Assembly (NCBI GenBank): GCA_946406115.1
Contig: OX291551.1
Coordinates: 558,001-622,000, forward strand
DNA length: 64,000 nucleotides
Reading direction: 5' to 3'
Source: Apoda limacodes
Lineage: Eukaryota; Arthropoda; Insecta; Lepidoptera; Limacodidae
A program made the translations under genes and the position numbers. The notes under the pieces were generated by a model, which saw nothing but the letters and a program-made list of their open reading frames with translations, was not told the origin of the DNA and did not search any database. Numbering within the stretch: the first letter of the stretch is position 1; every line of letters begins with the position of its first letter. Shown here piece by piece: positions 11,161-22,529 of this stretch.

Positions 11161-11905
11161 CAGTACAGGTAGACATGTTGGACTTTCAATGGAGCCACAG
11201 TCAAAACAATCATTTCGTTTATACAGTCGCCCATCAAAGGCATCTAGACAGAGCGATTGTGAGCTAAGGGGCGCGGTGAGACGGGGGTGAGTACATTCGA
11301 CTAGCCTTTGTTTGTCACATATAGTTCGCTGCTGTTGCTGTCATACGGCGCCATGACCTTTCGATTTCGATTTTGTCAAAGGCGATGACCGGCTGTATGA
11401 TGAAATGAATGCTTAAGCTGTGTTAGTACCTAACTACCTACCCACCCACATACCAGTATAAGGTCTGCTTACTATGAGAATCCTATATCTGTATTATCTT
11501 TTAAGTTTACATTTTTTTAATTTTATATATATTAGCGTCTGATTAGGACAGATCAGACGTTAAAAGCTATTAAAATGCCTATTAAAATTATAATTTACAC
11601 AGTAGGTAGTTTCCACTACCCACAGATATGCACCCCTCCATATTGCCCACTTCTGACTGCCAATATGTGTTTTGTGCTGTCCAACGCACCTGTCAATTTG
11701 TTCGACTTCAAACATAATTTTAAAATATGTCTTTAATAGTAATAAAAGGAAAGGCGTAGGATAAGTATGGATTAGGAATAGTGACACTGTGAAAAGTTCA
11801 AAATCTCGTAATAAAATGTCTGTCGATGTGTATGTCGATATGTGCACATCAAAATTAAATTATCCCGGCGTATGGTGCGTGTATACGGCGTATACCTACC
11901 TACTT
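11161..11905. other. Spacer, nothing recognised
   Basis: No ORF with a domain, tandem repeat or transposon terminus seen. Confidence 0.4.
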
Positions 11906-12531
11906 ACATTTTGTCAGAAAATAAATACGAGCTTTGAAATGTCTCGACGTACCGTGATCGTGTGTGTAAACCTACTTTTTTTTCAATAAATAAATTCAAT
12001 CATTGCAATTTCCCGACGTATATCGAGTGTAGATAATCATTGCAATTTTCCAACGTATATCGGGTGTAGATACACAAACTTTGTCATAAAATAGATACAA
12101 TTACTTCAATGTGCAGACTTACTGATATCAAGCAATCAATCAATCAATATTCTTTATTCAATTTAGGCTACAATAATTGAGCACTCATGAATGTCACTAC
12201 GACATCAGTTCGTAAGTCTATAGGGCGGGAGACCTTGTACTGAGAAGAACCGGCAAAATTCAGCAAGGGCATTTCTTTTCTCCCTTTCTCTTACAGCGTC
12301 CAATTAAAATATTGGAAAATGCCTCCCTATCATAGAAGGACACTTTCCATTACGAACATAAAAAACATGAATTATAAAGCACAAGCACAACATAAAAAAG
12401 TATCTAATTGCAAAATATAAAAAAAAGATGAAGAAGAAGAAGAATAAAGAGATATTGTGTGGTATACCTACATTTTGTCATAAAATAAATACTATTATTG
12501 AGACATCCCGACGTTTATCGTGTGTGGATGG
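11906..12531. repeat. Diverged minisatellite split by a LINE tail
   Basis: Related blocks recur at about 11906-11973, 12001-12037, 12038-12116 and 12468-12531. They share TTTGTCATAAAATA and a core like TCCCGACGTATATCG followed by TGTGTAGAT. The last copy lies on the far side of the LINE 3' end at 12121-12440, so the LINE appears to have inserted into an older small array. Confidence 0.55.
12121..12440 (-). mobile_element. LINE 3' end (tail fragment)
   Basis: In the minus direction the sequence ends in a (TTGA)n-type tail (12125-12148 reads CAATCAATCAATCAAT on plus), preceded by TGAATAAAGAATATTGATTG. At 12243-12256 it carries AGAAGAACCGGCAA, the complement of the TTGCCGGTTCTTCT motif found in several LINE 3' UTRs of this window. 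No ORF remains; it is a strongly 5'-truncated insertion. Confidence 0.6.
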
Positions 12532-13103
12532 TTTTGATGACTCAACTACATTTAAATGTACAAATATTTCTAGGCAGATGGTAAATTACCTAATTTTCTG
12601 TTATATACTAACAAAAGTAAAAAATACTGAAATAGATAATAAAATCAATTATTTAGTTCCAATATTTCCGTTTTCCTGTGGTAAACCCAGCTTACAACAG
12701 TGTATATAGCTGATTGATCACGACCAACGTCGTAAATTTCATCGGACTTTGAACAATCAGGGAAACCGGGAAAAACAGCAGCCGAGCCACCAGTGTAACC
12801 CGGTCGGAGCCTGCTGCATCCGCGCCGCCGCCGCTGTGCTGCGAGCCGCACTGCCTGCGAGCGTGCCCCAAACATCAAAGTACCCGCAGCATACATGTAA
12901 AACAACTCGAAGATACTTATTATTTCAAAACAATGGTTTCACGTTTTCAGGTGGAAAGGATACTAAATTATTATAATCAGGTTTTTACTGTCATTGGATC
13001 CCATCCTCATAACAATGGGCATCACCTATTTTAACACTACCTAAGCCTAATTGAAAGTGTTGATTTATCATTAAGTAAAAAATTGCAGTAATTTATTTTC
13101 TTA
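12532..13103. other. Spacer with GC-rich patch
   Basis: 12745-12895 is GC-rich with short arginine/alanine-rich ORFs and no domain. The rest is AT-rich and unrecognised. Confidence 0.35.
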
Positions 13104-13290
13104 CTAGCTTCGCTGTGGCTTACTCGTGAAATATCTGTTCTCGTGGGAACTAAGAGTTAAATAATATATAATAATAACACTTTTACATACAAATGCAACA
13201 TTGTGTATTAATTTTAACTCACTTTATCGACTAATTTTCGAGTTCTACGGACACAAATATACGGAAGATGATTTTTTATATATAAAGGTA
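13104..13290 (-). mobile_element. Degenerate Helitron-type repeat (possible)
   Basis: ACTAGCTTCGCTGTGGCTTA at about 13104 resembles the complement of a lepidopteran Helitron 3' end (hairpin then CTAG), followed by a region ending near TATATAAAG. Both ends are too worn to be certain. Confidence 0.35.
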
Positions 13291-14067
13291 TTGAACAATG
13301 TAAGAAAGGTTGAGACTCATTCTTAAAATTGATAGATAGAACCAGATATATAATGTACAGTATGGTTATATAACGACTCTAGACACATAGGAGTTCGTTT
13401 TTTTTGAGCAATTGCTTTAAACGATAAGATCTCGCAATAATAAACAATCAACTTTTTAAATTTATTGTTCTTTACTCTGTGGTAAGGTCTACTCTATGAT
13501 TTTATGAAAACTTTTACGCTGAAAAGTTCTATTATAATTTTTTTACATCGCCATCGCCATTTCATTCAAAGTTAGTCTACATTACATAAAGCTACAAGAT
13601 AATTGTTATTAATATTGTATATGACCGAGGTAAAAGTCAAATACTCGGAAAGACTCGGTAGAACTTACATATGTATGTTTTATATTTAAAACAATAAACG
13701 AGAGCCTAACGAGCCTTACTGAGAGGCAACAAAAGAAAAATCGAGTTACTTATTAAAAAAAATAGAAAAAATTCACAACCATTTGCCTGATTCGTAGTGT
13801 GCTGCCGTCAGTGTGTCACGTAGTGTGCTGGCGTCAGTGTGTGTCAGTGTGTAGCGCTGTTAAATACAACTGGCTCTACACAATAATGATTAAAAACTTT
13901 TAGCACTTAAAAATTCTAATAATTTTATTGCATTATATACGCGTATTTACAACATAATAATATAATAAATATTTTTGGACATTCTTAACTATCAATACAT
14001 TTACTGACGAATATTATATACGTATATACTGTGGAGTCACTAAGGTATTCGTTGTTAATGTATGATG
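13291..14067. other. AT-rich spacer
   Basis: A short run of GTCAGTGTGT-type repeats lies near 13800-13850. Nothing else recognised. Confidence 0.4.
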
Positions 14068-14203
14068 TTTTTATACATGTTGTATATGTTATACCACTAA
14101 GTTTTTATACATGTTGTATATGTTATACCACTAAGTTTTTATACATGTTGTATATGTTATACCACTAAGTTTTTATACATGTTGTATATGTTATACCACT
14201 AAG
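14068..14203. repeat. 34-bp tandem repeat, four copies
   Basis: Four near-identical 34-bp units start at 14068, 14102, 14136 and 14170. Each runs TTTTTATACATGTTGTATAT then GTTATACCACTAAG. The unit ends with ATACCACTAAG, which continues as GGTGG into the LINE B tail at 14204. The repeat may therefore be an amplified terminal piece of that LINE. Confidence 0.92.
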
Positions 14204-14960
14204 GTGGAACAAAAGCTTAGGGTCCGCCTGAAGGCTGCGGTATTGGCTAGAGCGCGAAAATACGCCGTTTTTGTGCAAATTTTGTGGCTAAACTATTGCA
14301 TCTAAAGGATTGAAAAAAATATATGTTATAAAACTGGATTTTGTCTAGTGCATTACTTTACTGAATGATTTTCATTTATTGTATTTAATGCAATAATAAA
14401 ACTGGAAGTGACCATTGTTTCTACACTTGTGCAAAATTTTAAAGCGTTTTTTTTGCATTTTTTTATAATAAAAGTTGGTTAAATAATTAAAATAGCTTGT
14501 TATCTAGTGCGTGGACTCTAAGTTGTAGCAAAAAGTCAATAAATGTGACTACAAAACGATAATAACGTTAAATTCCATACAAAAAATTAAAAGTTTCAAG
14601 GCGTCATTACGGTATAAATTACTTAAGAAGTATATAACATATATATCTCACAGAAATGTATATGACATTACCTAATAATTTATAGTGCATTTACATACAC
14701 AACGTTAGAATTACAGAAAATAGCTTTCTGGCCTATATCGCCCTCTGAAGGTCACCGCTTGCAACACCAGGTGTATAACTCGCGCGTTGCCGACCCTTCA
14801 GAGATCTTATAACTCCTTTCTTGAAGAACCCCATACTGTAGTCCTTGGAGAAAACCTTAGCAGGGAGCTCATTCCTCAACCCAAGCGTTCGCGGGAGGAA
14901 GTTTCTCTGAAACCGCACTGTACGCGACTATTTCTGTTGAATGTTATGGCCTGTGCTGAC
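14204..14960 (-). pseudogene. LINE family B C-terminus and 3' tail
   Basis: On the minus strand, 14940-14740 encodes the LINE B C-terminal region: RFQRNFLPRTLGLRNELPAK, then KGVIRSLKGRQRAS. It is the same end seen at 17860-18000 (+). The 3' UTR motif GGCGGACCCTAAGCTTTTGT lies at 14228-14209, but about 450 bp of unrelated AT-rich sequence (about 14265-14715) separates it from the coding end, so the tail has been split by an insertion. Only the last ~60 codons remain. Confidence 0.75.
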
Positions 14961-16189
14961 TATGAATAATCATACATTTTTGAAAATCAATTTTAATTTT
15001 TAATATAGGTCTCAATATTTTATTTATTTTATTTCGCTAGGTTCTTTACCCTAGGCTTTACATAAATACAAAAGTTAACGCTGGTTAAAATTACTTGAAA
15101 ATAAAATACCAAGCTCCATACTAATTCGGTACAAGTCTTTTAGATAGGTTTCGTGGAAGTTTGACCTAGATCCTTAACTCATAGATGCATAAAAATGTAT
15201 GATTTTGTACCGTTCCTTAGCTTTAGTATTATTTACAATCAATTTGATTGTAACAAGGCAGTCCAAGTGTTACCATGTCGGTCCACACAACTTACCACAC
15301 TAAAATTTTAAGTATCCTATACTGACTGCTGGCTACTGACTGCTGACTGTACCGACGCCAAGGAAATTATCAAGCCTGGACACATAATAGATTCGGTTTT
15401 ACTAAAAACGCAAAATAAATATAACGCTGCAACGTTAAAGCCATATCTACAACTCAAATCATGGTGGCTATATTGTAACAAAAATAGCGTAATGCTAATA
15501 TTAGAATACTTGACAGATTTATTTAACACTAACGCTAGTTACAGTACATTTAACAGCTGTCTACCACTTTGTGCCTGTTGTTAAATTAAGAAAAATTTGA
15601 TAGTTTTCAATATCTGTATTTTAACCATTAAAAGTTTGTTAAAATTTTAATTTTGAGTTAAAAAGAAGCTGAGACCCACATTAAAATGTTCGTGTGTTGT
15701 CACAGAAGGGAACATAAAGACATATAAACATACGACTTTCTACTAACAATTTTCTTTAATAAATATATAAAAATTAAATAAAAGACATCTACACAATATT
15801 AAAATAATTGTGTGCACATAAAACTAATTACAATTTATAATTAGGTCTATGAATAAAAGTTTAAATTAAATTACAAGGTGGTGCGTGGGTTCCCTGGACT
15901 CTTGCTCGAAGAGGAGAAGACCAACGTAGCGGCAGTTCGTAGAAAAACTGGGTGACCAAGGCGAAGAATGCTGGTTTAAATTGATTCCAGTGTATGATTT
16001 GTTTCGTCCAGGACTTCGGTCGACGAGACGGGTGATGAAAATAAAAACGAAAAAACCCTAAAACAAAAGTCGACATCAGATTTCCCTAGAAAAACTAATA
16101 TCTATTGTGGACTGATCTTATCGCCGTCAGAACGTGAACAAGCGCACAATAGTTAAGTGCAAAATGTACAACGAGAGCATTATGGGACT
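14961..16189. other. Spacer, no supported gene
   Basis: AT-rich. ORFs of 70 codons at 15317-15529 (-) and 15861-16076 (-) have no recognisable domain. The part 15870-16080 is richer in GC and may be a worn transposon piece, but no family is evident. Confidence 0.4.
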
Positions 16190-16199
16190 TTAATAGGGG

Positions 16200-16985
16200 A
16201 TCTCTAAGCTGGTAGCTCCAAGATCAAAGGAGCTTCGGCCAGACTTAACCCATTTCTTGATGATCGCGGACTCATACGTGTTGGTGGCCGATAACGTCAT
16301 GCAAACTTGCCTTATGAAGTTCGGCATCCGCCACTTTTGCCTACGGATAACCACGTGACCTTGGTGTTGATTCTGAACCGCGGTAACTCTCATGCGGGAC
16401 TCAGAAGTCTTCTTGCTATACTCCAATAATAATTTTGGATTGTCTCGGCTCAAAGGGTTATTAAGGGAGTGCTCTTTAAGTGAATACCCTGTTTTAGACT
16501 CAAGGCAACTTTGTCACAGCCACAAATAGGCGATTTACCTCCCGATCGAGTAAACTCCACTCGCGTCTGATCTAACGTTGGAACTGATTTTGCAGGTCCC
16601 TTTAACATTAAGGTGAGCCAAGTAACGCCAAGGTGCTCAAAGCATACTTGTGCGTTTTTGTATATCTTGTTACAAAGGCTATCCAGCTTGAGGTAGTCTC
16701 CTCACTCACCGTATTCACCTTTGAGGAGGTTTCGACAGTCTTTTGTAAAATTGACGCCCCCTTGTCCGATTTCTCCGGACCCGAATGTTTTCGAGGTGGG
16801 CATCCCTTATTAGATACTCCACTCAATTACTTGGCACGGTTTGAACTGCTGCAACAGATGTCTTAGAGCTTTTAAATAAGGTTTTTTCTTGAGTATCTTC
16901 ATCTCTTGCAGCAGCGAGATCATTGGTCAGATAAGGCTGAACCTCCAAAAGTGAAAAGGAGATGAATATGCCGCCTCTACTCTAG
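16200..16985 (+). pseudogene. BEL/Pao integrase remnant with internal deletion
   Basis: The plus strand, in shifting frames, gives the zinc-binding N-terminal part of a BEL/Pao integrase (LDDRGLIRVGG-like then NLPYEVRHPPLLPTDNHVT near 16255-16360), then IGDLPPDRVNSTRV near 16520-16560 and DFAGPFNIK near 16590, which carries the first catalytic aspartate. AYLCVFVYLVTKAIQLEVVS follows from 16639. Right after this the text jumps to TFEEVSTVFCKID and HPLLDTPLNYLARFELLQQM, motifs that normally lie beyond the rest of the catalytic core. The core holding the second aspartate and the glutamate is therefore deleted. The C-terminal part runs to about 16985, where LINE B begins. Confidence 0.8.
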
Positions 16986-18080
16986 AGGCTTCGTCGCATC
17001 CTTTGAAGTTGCTATCTTACGGAGTGCCCAAAGGTTTGTGCAAATGGGTGGCTAGCTTTTTGTCCGGCAGACGCATACGAACCGTAGTTGACGGTAGTTG
17101 CTCTGATAGCATGGACATTAATGCTGGTGTCCCGCAAGGCTCTGTGCTGTCTCCTACGCTGTTTCTACTGCATATCAATGACATTTTATCCATCAACAAC
17201 ATACATTGCTATGCAGATGACAGTACTGGCGACGCTTTTTACACGGGTCGTGCAAACATCCCTTGTTCCGTTGTGGAGGAAAATCGCGGACAACTTGTGT
17301 CTCAAATCGAGACCACACTGTCCAAGGTCTCTGACTGGGGACGAGTAAACTTGGTCAAACACTATTCCAGAACACTCGCCCTCTCCATCTCCTAGAGCAT
17401 TGGGATCCTTGGTGTCGACATCTCCAGCGATGTTCAGTTCCGAGATCATTTACAAGATAAGGTGGTGCTGGCGTCCAAAAAACTAGGTGTACTCAACAGA
17501 GCCAGGCAGTACTTCACGTCGGGGCAGAGGTTGTTACTTTACAAGTCGCAGGTTCGGCCCCATATGGAGTACTGCTGCTATCTCTGGGCGGGTGCACCCG
17601 GATACCAGCTTGGACCTTTTGACTTGGTTCAACGACGAAGTGTGAGAATTGTCGACGATCCCAAGCTCACTTGCCGTATCGAATCCTTAAGTCTGAGGAG
17701 AGATTTTGCCTCCCTGTGTGTGTTCTACCGCTTGTACAATGGGATGTGTTCTAAGGAATTGTTCGAAAAGATGCCCACGGCTACTTTCTACCATCGCACC
17801 GCAGGGGACCACAGGCAGGGAATTTATTCTCATACTTTAGAACCGAAATGGTCGCGTACAGTTCGGTTTCAGAGAAACTTTCTCCCACGAACGCTTGGGT
17901 TGTGGAACGTGATACCCTGCCAAGGTTTTCTCTAAGGACTACAGTATGGGGTTCTTCAAGAAAGAAGTTATTTGATTTTTGAAGGGTCGGCAAAGCGCGA
18001 ATGATGCCCCTGGTGTTGCAAGCGTCCGTAGGCCACGGTGACCGCTTACCATTAGGCGGACTGTGTGATTTTAATCTAAT
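16986..18080 (+). pseudogene. LINE family B reverse transcriptase, C-terminal half
   Basis: Plus strand. Starting in the palm, 17003-17395 gives LLSYGVPKGLCKWVASFLSG, NAGVPQGSVLSPTLFLLHIN and HCYADDSTGDAFYTG, so the YADD catalytic box is intact. A frameshift/stop near 17395 leads to the thumb: IGILGVDISSDVQF-type text, then 17462-17935 with SKKLGVLNRARQYFTSGQRL, YKSQVRPHMEYCCYLWAGAP and RFQRNFLPRTLGLW. The 3' UTR begins near 18000 and contains ACCGCTTACCATTAGGCGGA at about 18042-18061. The 5' half, including the endonuclease, is missing; it joins the BEL remnant at about 16985. The family resembles R1/Jockey-group LINEs of Lepidoptera. Confidence 0.85.
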
Positions 18081-18344
18081 TGTTTCGTTATTCATGTTTT
18101 CATTAAGCACAGTAGCTGAGTACTTACTTGGAAAGTTTTGTCTTAACCTCCTCACCTTACCTTCACGCCCAATATTCCTAATCCATAAATTCTTTATAAT
18201 AATGTGATTAAGTTTTATCAAGTAGAAGTTAAATCTGTATGTAAATACCACTATTTAATTCAAAACATAATTTTATTTGTATATATCCCACTTAATTATT
18301 GAATAAATTTTCTTGTTATAGTTTTTACTGTCACTTGCGAACTC

Positions 18345-18480
18345 TGTCGGCTCCTTGTCTCAGTGGGTAATGACCTGACCGCTGAATTGAGGGGCATGGG
18401 TTCAATTGCCGCACAATACAAACATTTGGTTTGTGTTTGTCTTGACAACATAAAATACATTGTCATACATTAAAGCCAGT
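18345..18480 (+). mobile_element. tRNA-derived SINE
   Basis: A Pol III A box (TGTCTCAGTGGG, 18356-18367) and B box (GGTTCAATTGC, 18399-18409) stand about 43 bp apart, as in tRNA-derived SINE heads. The rest does not fold as a tRNA and continues into a non-tRNA tail with ACAAACATTTGGTTTGTGTT. Boundaries are approximate and no target duplication was identified. Confidence 0.6.
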
Positions 18481-19084
18481 GGTGTATTTTATTTATGATG
18501 CGTATGTTTAGTTTAGTTTATGTAATTACCCATTTTAGTTTGTTTGCACATTCTTAGTGAGTATAATTTAGATAAGTAAAAGATGCGTTTCACAAATATG
18601 GGATCGCCATAAAATTACACAATTCATATATTATAAAAAAGTATATCCGGGGCTGATTCTTGAAGTATACTTAAAAAGATGCTACCAGCTCTAGACCTGA
18701 TTTTTCCCGTCAGCTACCACTTCTATACGTCTCTCTTAACAGTTCGTGTGTTTTGTTTCGAACCTCATAGTATTCAACTTTACAGCAGTACTAGTCTATG
18801 ATATATGACTTCAAAATCTTTTGACAGAGTACAGAACACTCCAGCCACTTTACATTTGTCAGCGACCTGTAAAAGGGTCCCTAGACGATCAAAAATGCTT
18901 GACGAGCTCGTAAATTCTTACCGTTTGGTTGTTTGGAAAGCAATTTCAAACTGACGAAATTTTACGGTAATGCTTGACGTACTTGACAATCCATCTTGCT
19001 TGTCGGTGTTAATGAAAATTTATATTTTGTTACAAATTTATGTCAATGCTTGACAAGCATGCTTGATACTTTCTTAAACGATCG
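18481..19084. other. Spacer with repeated TGCTTGAC motifs
   Basis: CGATCAAAAATGCTT (18887-18901) and CGATCGAAAATGCTT (about 19079-19093) bracket ~200 bp in which TGCTTGAC occurs several times. This could be a small transposon or tandem duplication. No ORF. Confidence 0.35.
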
Positions 19085-19315
19085 AAAATGCTTAAAAACA
19101 AAAAACTTGGGTCGAGAGCCTTGAAGCAGCAACCTTTGCATCGAAGTGAAGTACTGCTTCGCTCTGTTGAGTATTCCAAGCTTTTTGGACGTCAACTTCA
19201 CTTTGTCTTCCAAATAAATGATCTGGGAACTGAACATCGTTGGAAATGTCAATACTACGGATCCCAAAGCTCACAGAGATGGTGTGGGTGATGATCTGGA
19301 ATTGTGGAATACAAA
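19085..19315 (-). pseudogene. LINE family B fragment (thumb region)
   Basis: The minus strand gives GIRSIDISNDVQFPDHL in one frame and EDKVKLTSKKLGILNRAKQY then FTSMQRLLL in the next. This is the same segment as 17400-17540 (+). It is a short frameshifted scrap lying directly beside the Helitron that starts at 19324. Confidence 0.75.
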
Positions 19316-19323
19316 TAACAAAA

Positions 19324-20213
19324 TCTATACTAATATTATATATATAAAGCTAAAGAGTTTGTTTGTCCGACTGGTCCGATTTAAAAATTCTTTCAGTGTT
19401 GGATAGCCCATTTATCGAGGAAGGCTATAGGCTATAAATCATCACGCTAACACTAATACGAGCGGAGCACAAACCAAAAAAAATTTCAAAATAGTTTTTT
19501 TTTATCCTTTTGAGAGCTTCCGCTGCGTGCGCTGCGTAAACGGTTAAAGTTTTGCAAAAATCATGTATGACAGAATTGTTCCCCTATAAAAGTTCTAAAA
19601 AATAGTCCGCGACAGCATATGTCTTTATTTTAAGGTTGGCTCACTGTAACTTTTTTATGTTTTTATAAACATGATATTAACCTTTATCCAAATAAATACG
19701 TTATTAATCTCAAATATTTAATTTAAAACAAAATTGCCCTGTACATCACTCGATTTCAATGAATATCTTAGGAGATATCGCAGTTTTAAAATAACGTCGC
19801 AGCATAATAATTATCAAGTACTGCGCGCATTTATGATGTGCGAGGCCGGCGGGCAGTCATGAGGGGGAAGGGCGGTACGTATTATTTAAAAATATTTTGA
19901 CGTGACAACGTCTTATAAATTGGTTTGCCGGGTGACACTTCAAGAAACTGCGTTACGCTCCGCTCACGTTATGCGCTCACAATGAGAGCGAGTGAGAGGC
20001 ACGCGGCATGGTTAGCCCGCCTAAGAGCGAGAGAGACAGACATAAAAAGTGAAAGGCACAAGTTGTCACGTAAAACTTTCGCCCGTATACCGACTTTACA
20101 GGCAACCAGTTTTTTACCTTCTGTGTTTTTTTATAATTGAGGAGTTGCCGTAAGAATCCTATGCCGATAGGGCATTCAAATTTAGGGCGGGCGAAGCCGC
20201 TGGCAAAAGCTAG
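19324..20213 (+). mobile_element. Non-autonomous Helitron, 890 bp
   Basis: The 5' end is TCTATACTAATATTATATAT, the start type of common lepidopteran Helitrons. The 3' end is a GC-rich hairpin GCGGGCGAAGCCGC followed by TGGCAAAAGCTAG, giving the canonical CTAG terminus. The preceding base is A (19323) and the next is T (20214), matching insertion between A and T without target duplication. The conserved 5' part includes TTTCAGTGTTGGATAGCCCA and GGAAGGCTATAGGCTAT. No Rep or helicase ORF is present. The middle (19840-20110) is more GC-rich and could be captured sequence. Confidence 0.85.
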
Positions 20214-20934
20214 TAAAGCAATATAAATCATTAATTAGACTTCTAATTATCATATAATCTCTGTCTGGTGAATTTGGATTTACTCAAATGGTTAGTTTGT
20301 TGGCCCTACGCAAACTGATTTTTTTTTTATTTATTTAAACCGGAATAATTCATAGCTAAAGTAACAAGTGTCGGTCGTCATCGCAATCAACGGCATGCCG
20401 GTCACGGGCGGCGCAGGTGTCCCGCGCGCGACACGCATACGAGTGGGTAAGTAGCCTCGCCTCAGTCTCGACAGTCAGCGCGCGTGCTCGCCCCGCGGCA
20501 CCCCGACAACCCGAGACTCCCCGGCCGAGCTACAGTAGTGCGTGCGTTAAAGAGACAAGAGTTCCATCGTCCGCAACATTGTTTCGATTGTTAATTCATT
20601 TTATCAATAATATTTTACATTTACATTTACATAATATATGTGTCTCGTAACAGGTGTGGATACGACTTCGTTTTTGATAAGTTTCATTGTTATGACATTT
20701 AAATACACTACTCGAATACCAATCAGCACCAGTTTAAAGAAAAATTTCCATTAAATTCTCATCGTTTAAATTCAATGGTTATATAATATAGAGTAGGCAC
20801 GGTATCGATTAATTTGGTATCACTTCTTTGCATCCATTTTGTATTTTAAAAAAACGTTGACCGCGCCACATACACAAATCACGCACACAAACCGATCCAT
20901 CTGGGCCAACTAATTGGAGTCGTGTGTGGAATTA
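20214..20934. other. Spacer with GC-rich patch
   Basis: 20390-20560 is CpG-rich and contains GAGTGGGTAAGTAG (about 20440-20453), a fair 5' splice-site match. No coding support. It could be an untranslated first exon and promoter of a distant gene, but this is speculation. Confidence 0.3.
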
Positions 20935-21190
20935 TAACTTGGCAGATTGGGATGGATTTCGTGAATAATATGCATCGTACCCATGGAGGCAGCTCTGCTT
21001 TAGCTTAGAAGATCCTGACGCGCGGATATAGAATGTTTTATTCCTATCCCGCGATTAGCTGCCGGTGTTAACAAACAGCCGTGGTTTAATCGGTCTTGCA
21101 GAGAAGCCAAAATTCTTAAGCGAACTGCGTATGTGTCTTGGACCATGGCTCTAAATAATAAGGATCCCAGTATTAAATTAATAAAAAAGT
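20935..21190 (+). pseudogene. LINE family B fragment (endonuclease-RT linker)
   Basis: The plus strand in two frames reads ADWDGFRE, YASYPWRQLCFSLEDPDA, then KQPWFNRSCREAKILKRTAY with SWTMALNNKDPSIKLIKK. The same segment occurs on the minus strand at 42660-42920. It is a piece of the region between endonuclease and reverse transcriptase, with at least one frameshift. Confidence 0.75.
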
Positions 21191-21528
21191 AGATGAATAT
21201 TTGAATGACAAAATTGTATGGCCTAGTATCACACAAAATTAATGTTAGGTTTTCTATTCAAACTTAAATAATTTACGATTATCAATCCTGCATGACTGAT
21301 TGGTAACAGGTGTACATCCGGAAGTTTCTTGTCACTTCTTCTTCCCTTAGGCTAGTTTCCGAAGTTATGGTAGTTTAAATGATGTGCATTTGCTGCCGGG
21401 CTGTTGTGTAGGGGCTGGGCCACTTTCGGGTGTGCGACGTCCGTTTGAATGTGTGTGTGCATATATGTATATGTGCGTGTTTGTGTGTAGCACCCGCTCG
21501 TGTCCGGAGCCCTGCCGCTATCGGGCGG
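21191..21528. other. Spacer, partly GC-rich
   Basis: Contains a GTGTGTGCATATATGTATAT-type stretch (about 21450-21490). An ORF reads through into the following LINE, but its first ~50 codons have no LINE similarity. Confidence 0.4.
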
Positions 21529-22257
21529 CCGAACGAGGATTGAATATTATTAATGAACCCTATGGACCGTCACTTAAACGCCTTAATTTAATTACACTCA
21601 GTAATCGCCGAACACAATTTGACACAATGTTTCTCTATAAACTTTTAAATTTTAAAATTGATTCTCCAACACTATTATCAAAAGTTAATTTTATCACTAA
21701 AGCTAGGTTACCCGTACGCTCCTTACGTCGAGTAAACGCTCTTGTACCACCTCAACTACGTAAAAATTACACTCGAAATAGTTATTTCTGTCGCTGTATC
21801 AATACATATAATAAAAAAATTAATTGATGTTGATTTGTTTAATAACTTCTTAAATGAGCTTAGACACAAATTGTTTACAAAAATGTGTGCCGATGAATCA
21901 TCATAATCCTTATTTATTTTTTTGTTTTATTTTAAATTTCCCGATAGATTTTCCATTAATGCTTGTAAATTAAAAAAAATATCTTGTTTTATATCAATTT
22001 TAAATAATTATAATAAGGCATAATGTTAAAAATATAATAATGTTAAATTATTTATCTTTAAATCTGTGTTATAAAATTACATTAGCTATTAGTAAAGTTT
22101 ACACTGTTTTTCCGTTAGCATAGGTTAAAATATTTACTTTTGTATCAATTAGTGGGTACTCATTGTCTTTTTCGTTTATATATCTCTGATGTGTAATATA
22201 TTGTAATGACTGTATGTACCAAAATAAATAAAAATAAAAATAAAAAAAATAAAATAA
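21529..22257 (+). pseudogene. LINE (Jockey/CR1-type) C-terminus and 3' UTR
   Basis: The plus strand encodes the far C-terminal tail of a LINE ORF2: SLKRLNLITLSNRRTQFDTM, FLYKLLNFKIDSPTLLSKVN, then LRKNYTRNSYFCRC with a stop after NKKIN near 21827. The 3' UTR follows, ending in an (A)n-T rich tail (AATAAATAAAAATAAAAATA, about 22222-22257). This orients the insertion and marks its 3' end. Everything upstream of the tail is missing. Confidence 0.75.
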
Positions 22258-22529
22258 CACCTAAATTTTGATTAACATGAAACTATTTACATTGTAAATC
22301 TTGTTTATTAAGTCTTTCGAAACAAAACATGTATTTATTAGTTGATACAGTATAATATTAATTTGTTTTTTTAAAAAGATTACCTACTGGAAGCACGCAA
22401 TAAAACAGCGTTGTATAGTTTGTATGGTTGTTTGTATTAGTTTGTAAAGCTGATGATGAGCTGGACTGTGTTTTTAATGCGTATGCGTCTTTAAATCAAA
22501 AAAATTACATTAGTTCACTATCATTGGCT
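22258..22529. other. Spacer
   Basis: AT-rich, nothing recognised. Confidence 0.4.

Noticed and set aside
18345..18430. tRNA gene
   Set aside because: A and B boxes are present, but acceptor and anticodon stems do not form and the sequence runs on into a SINE tail.
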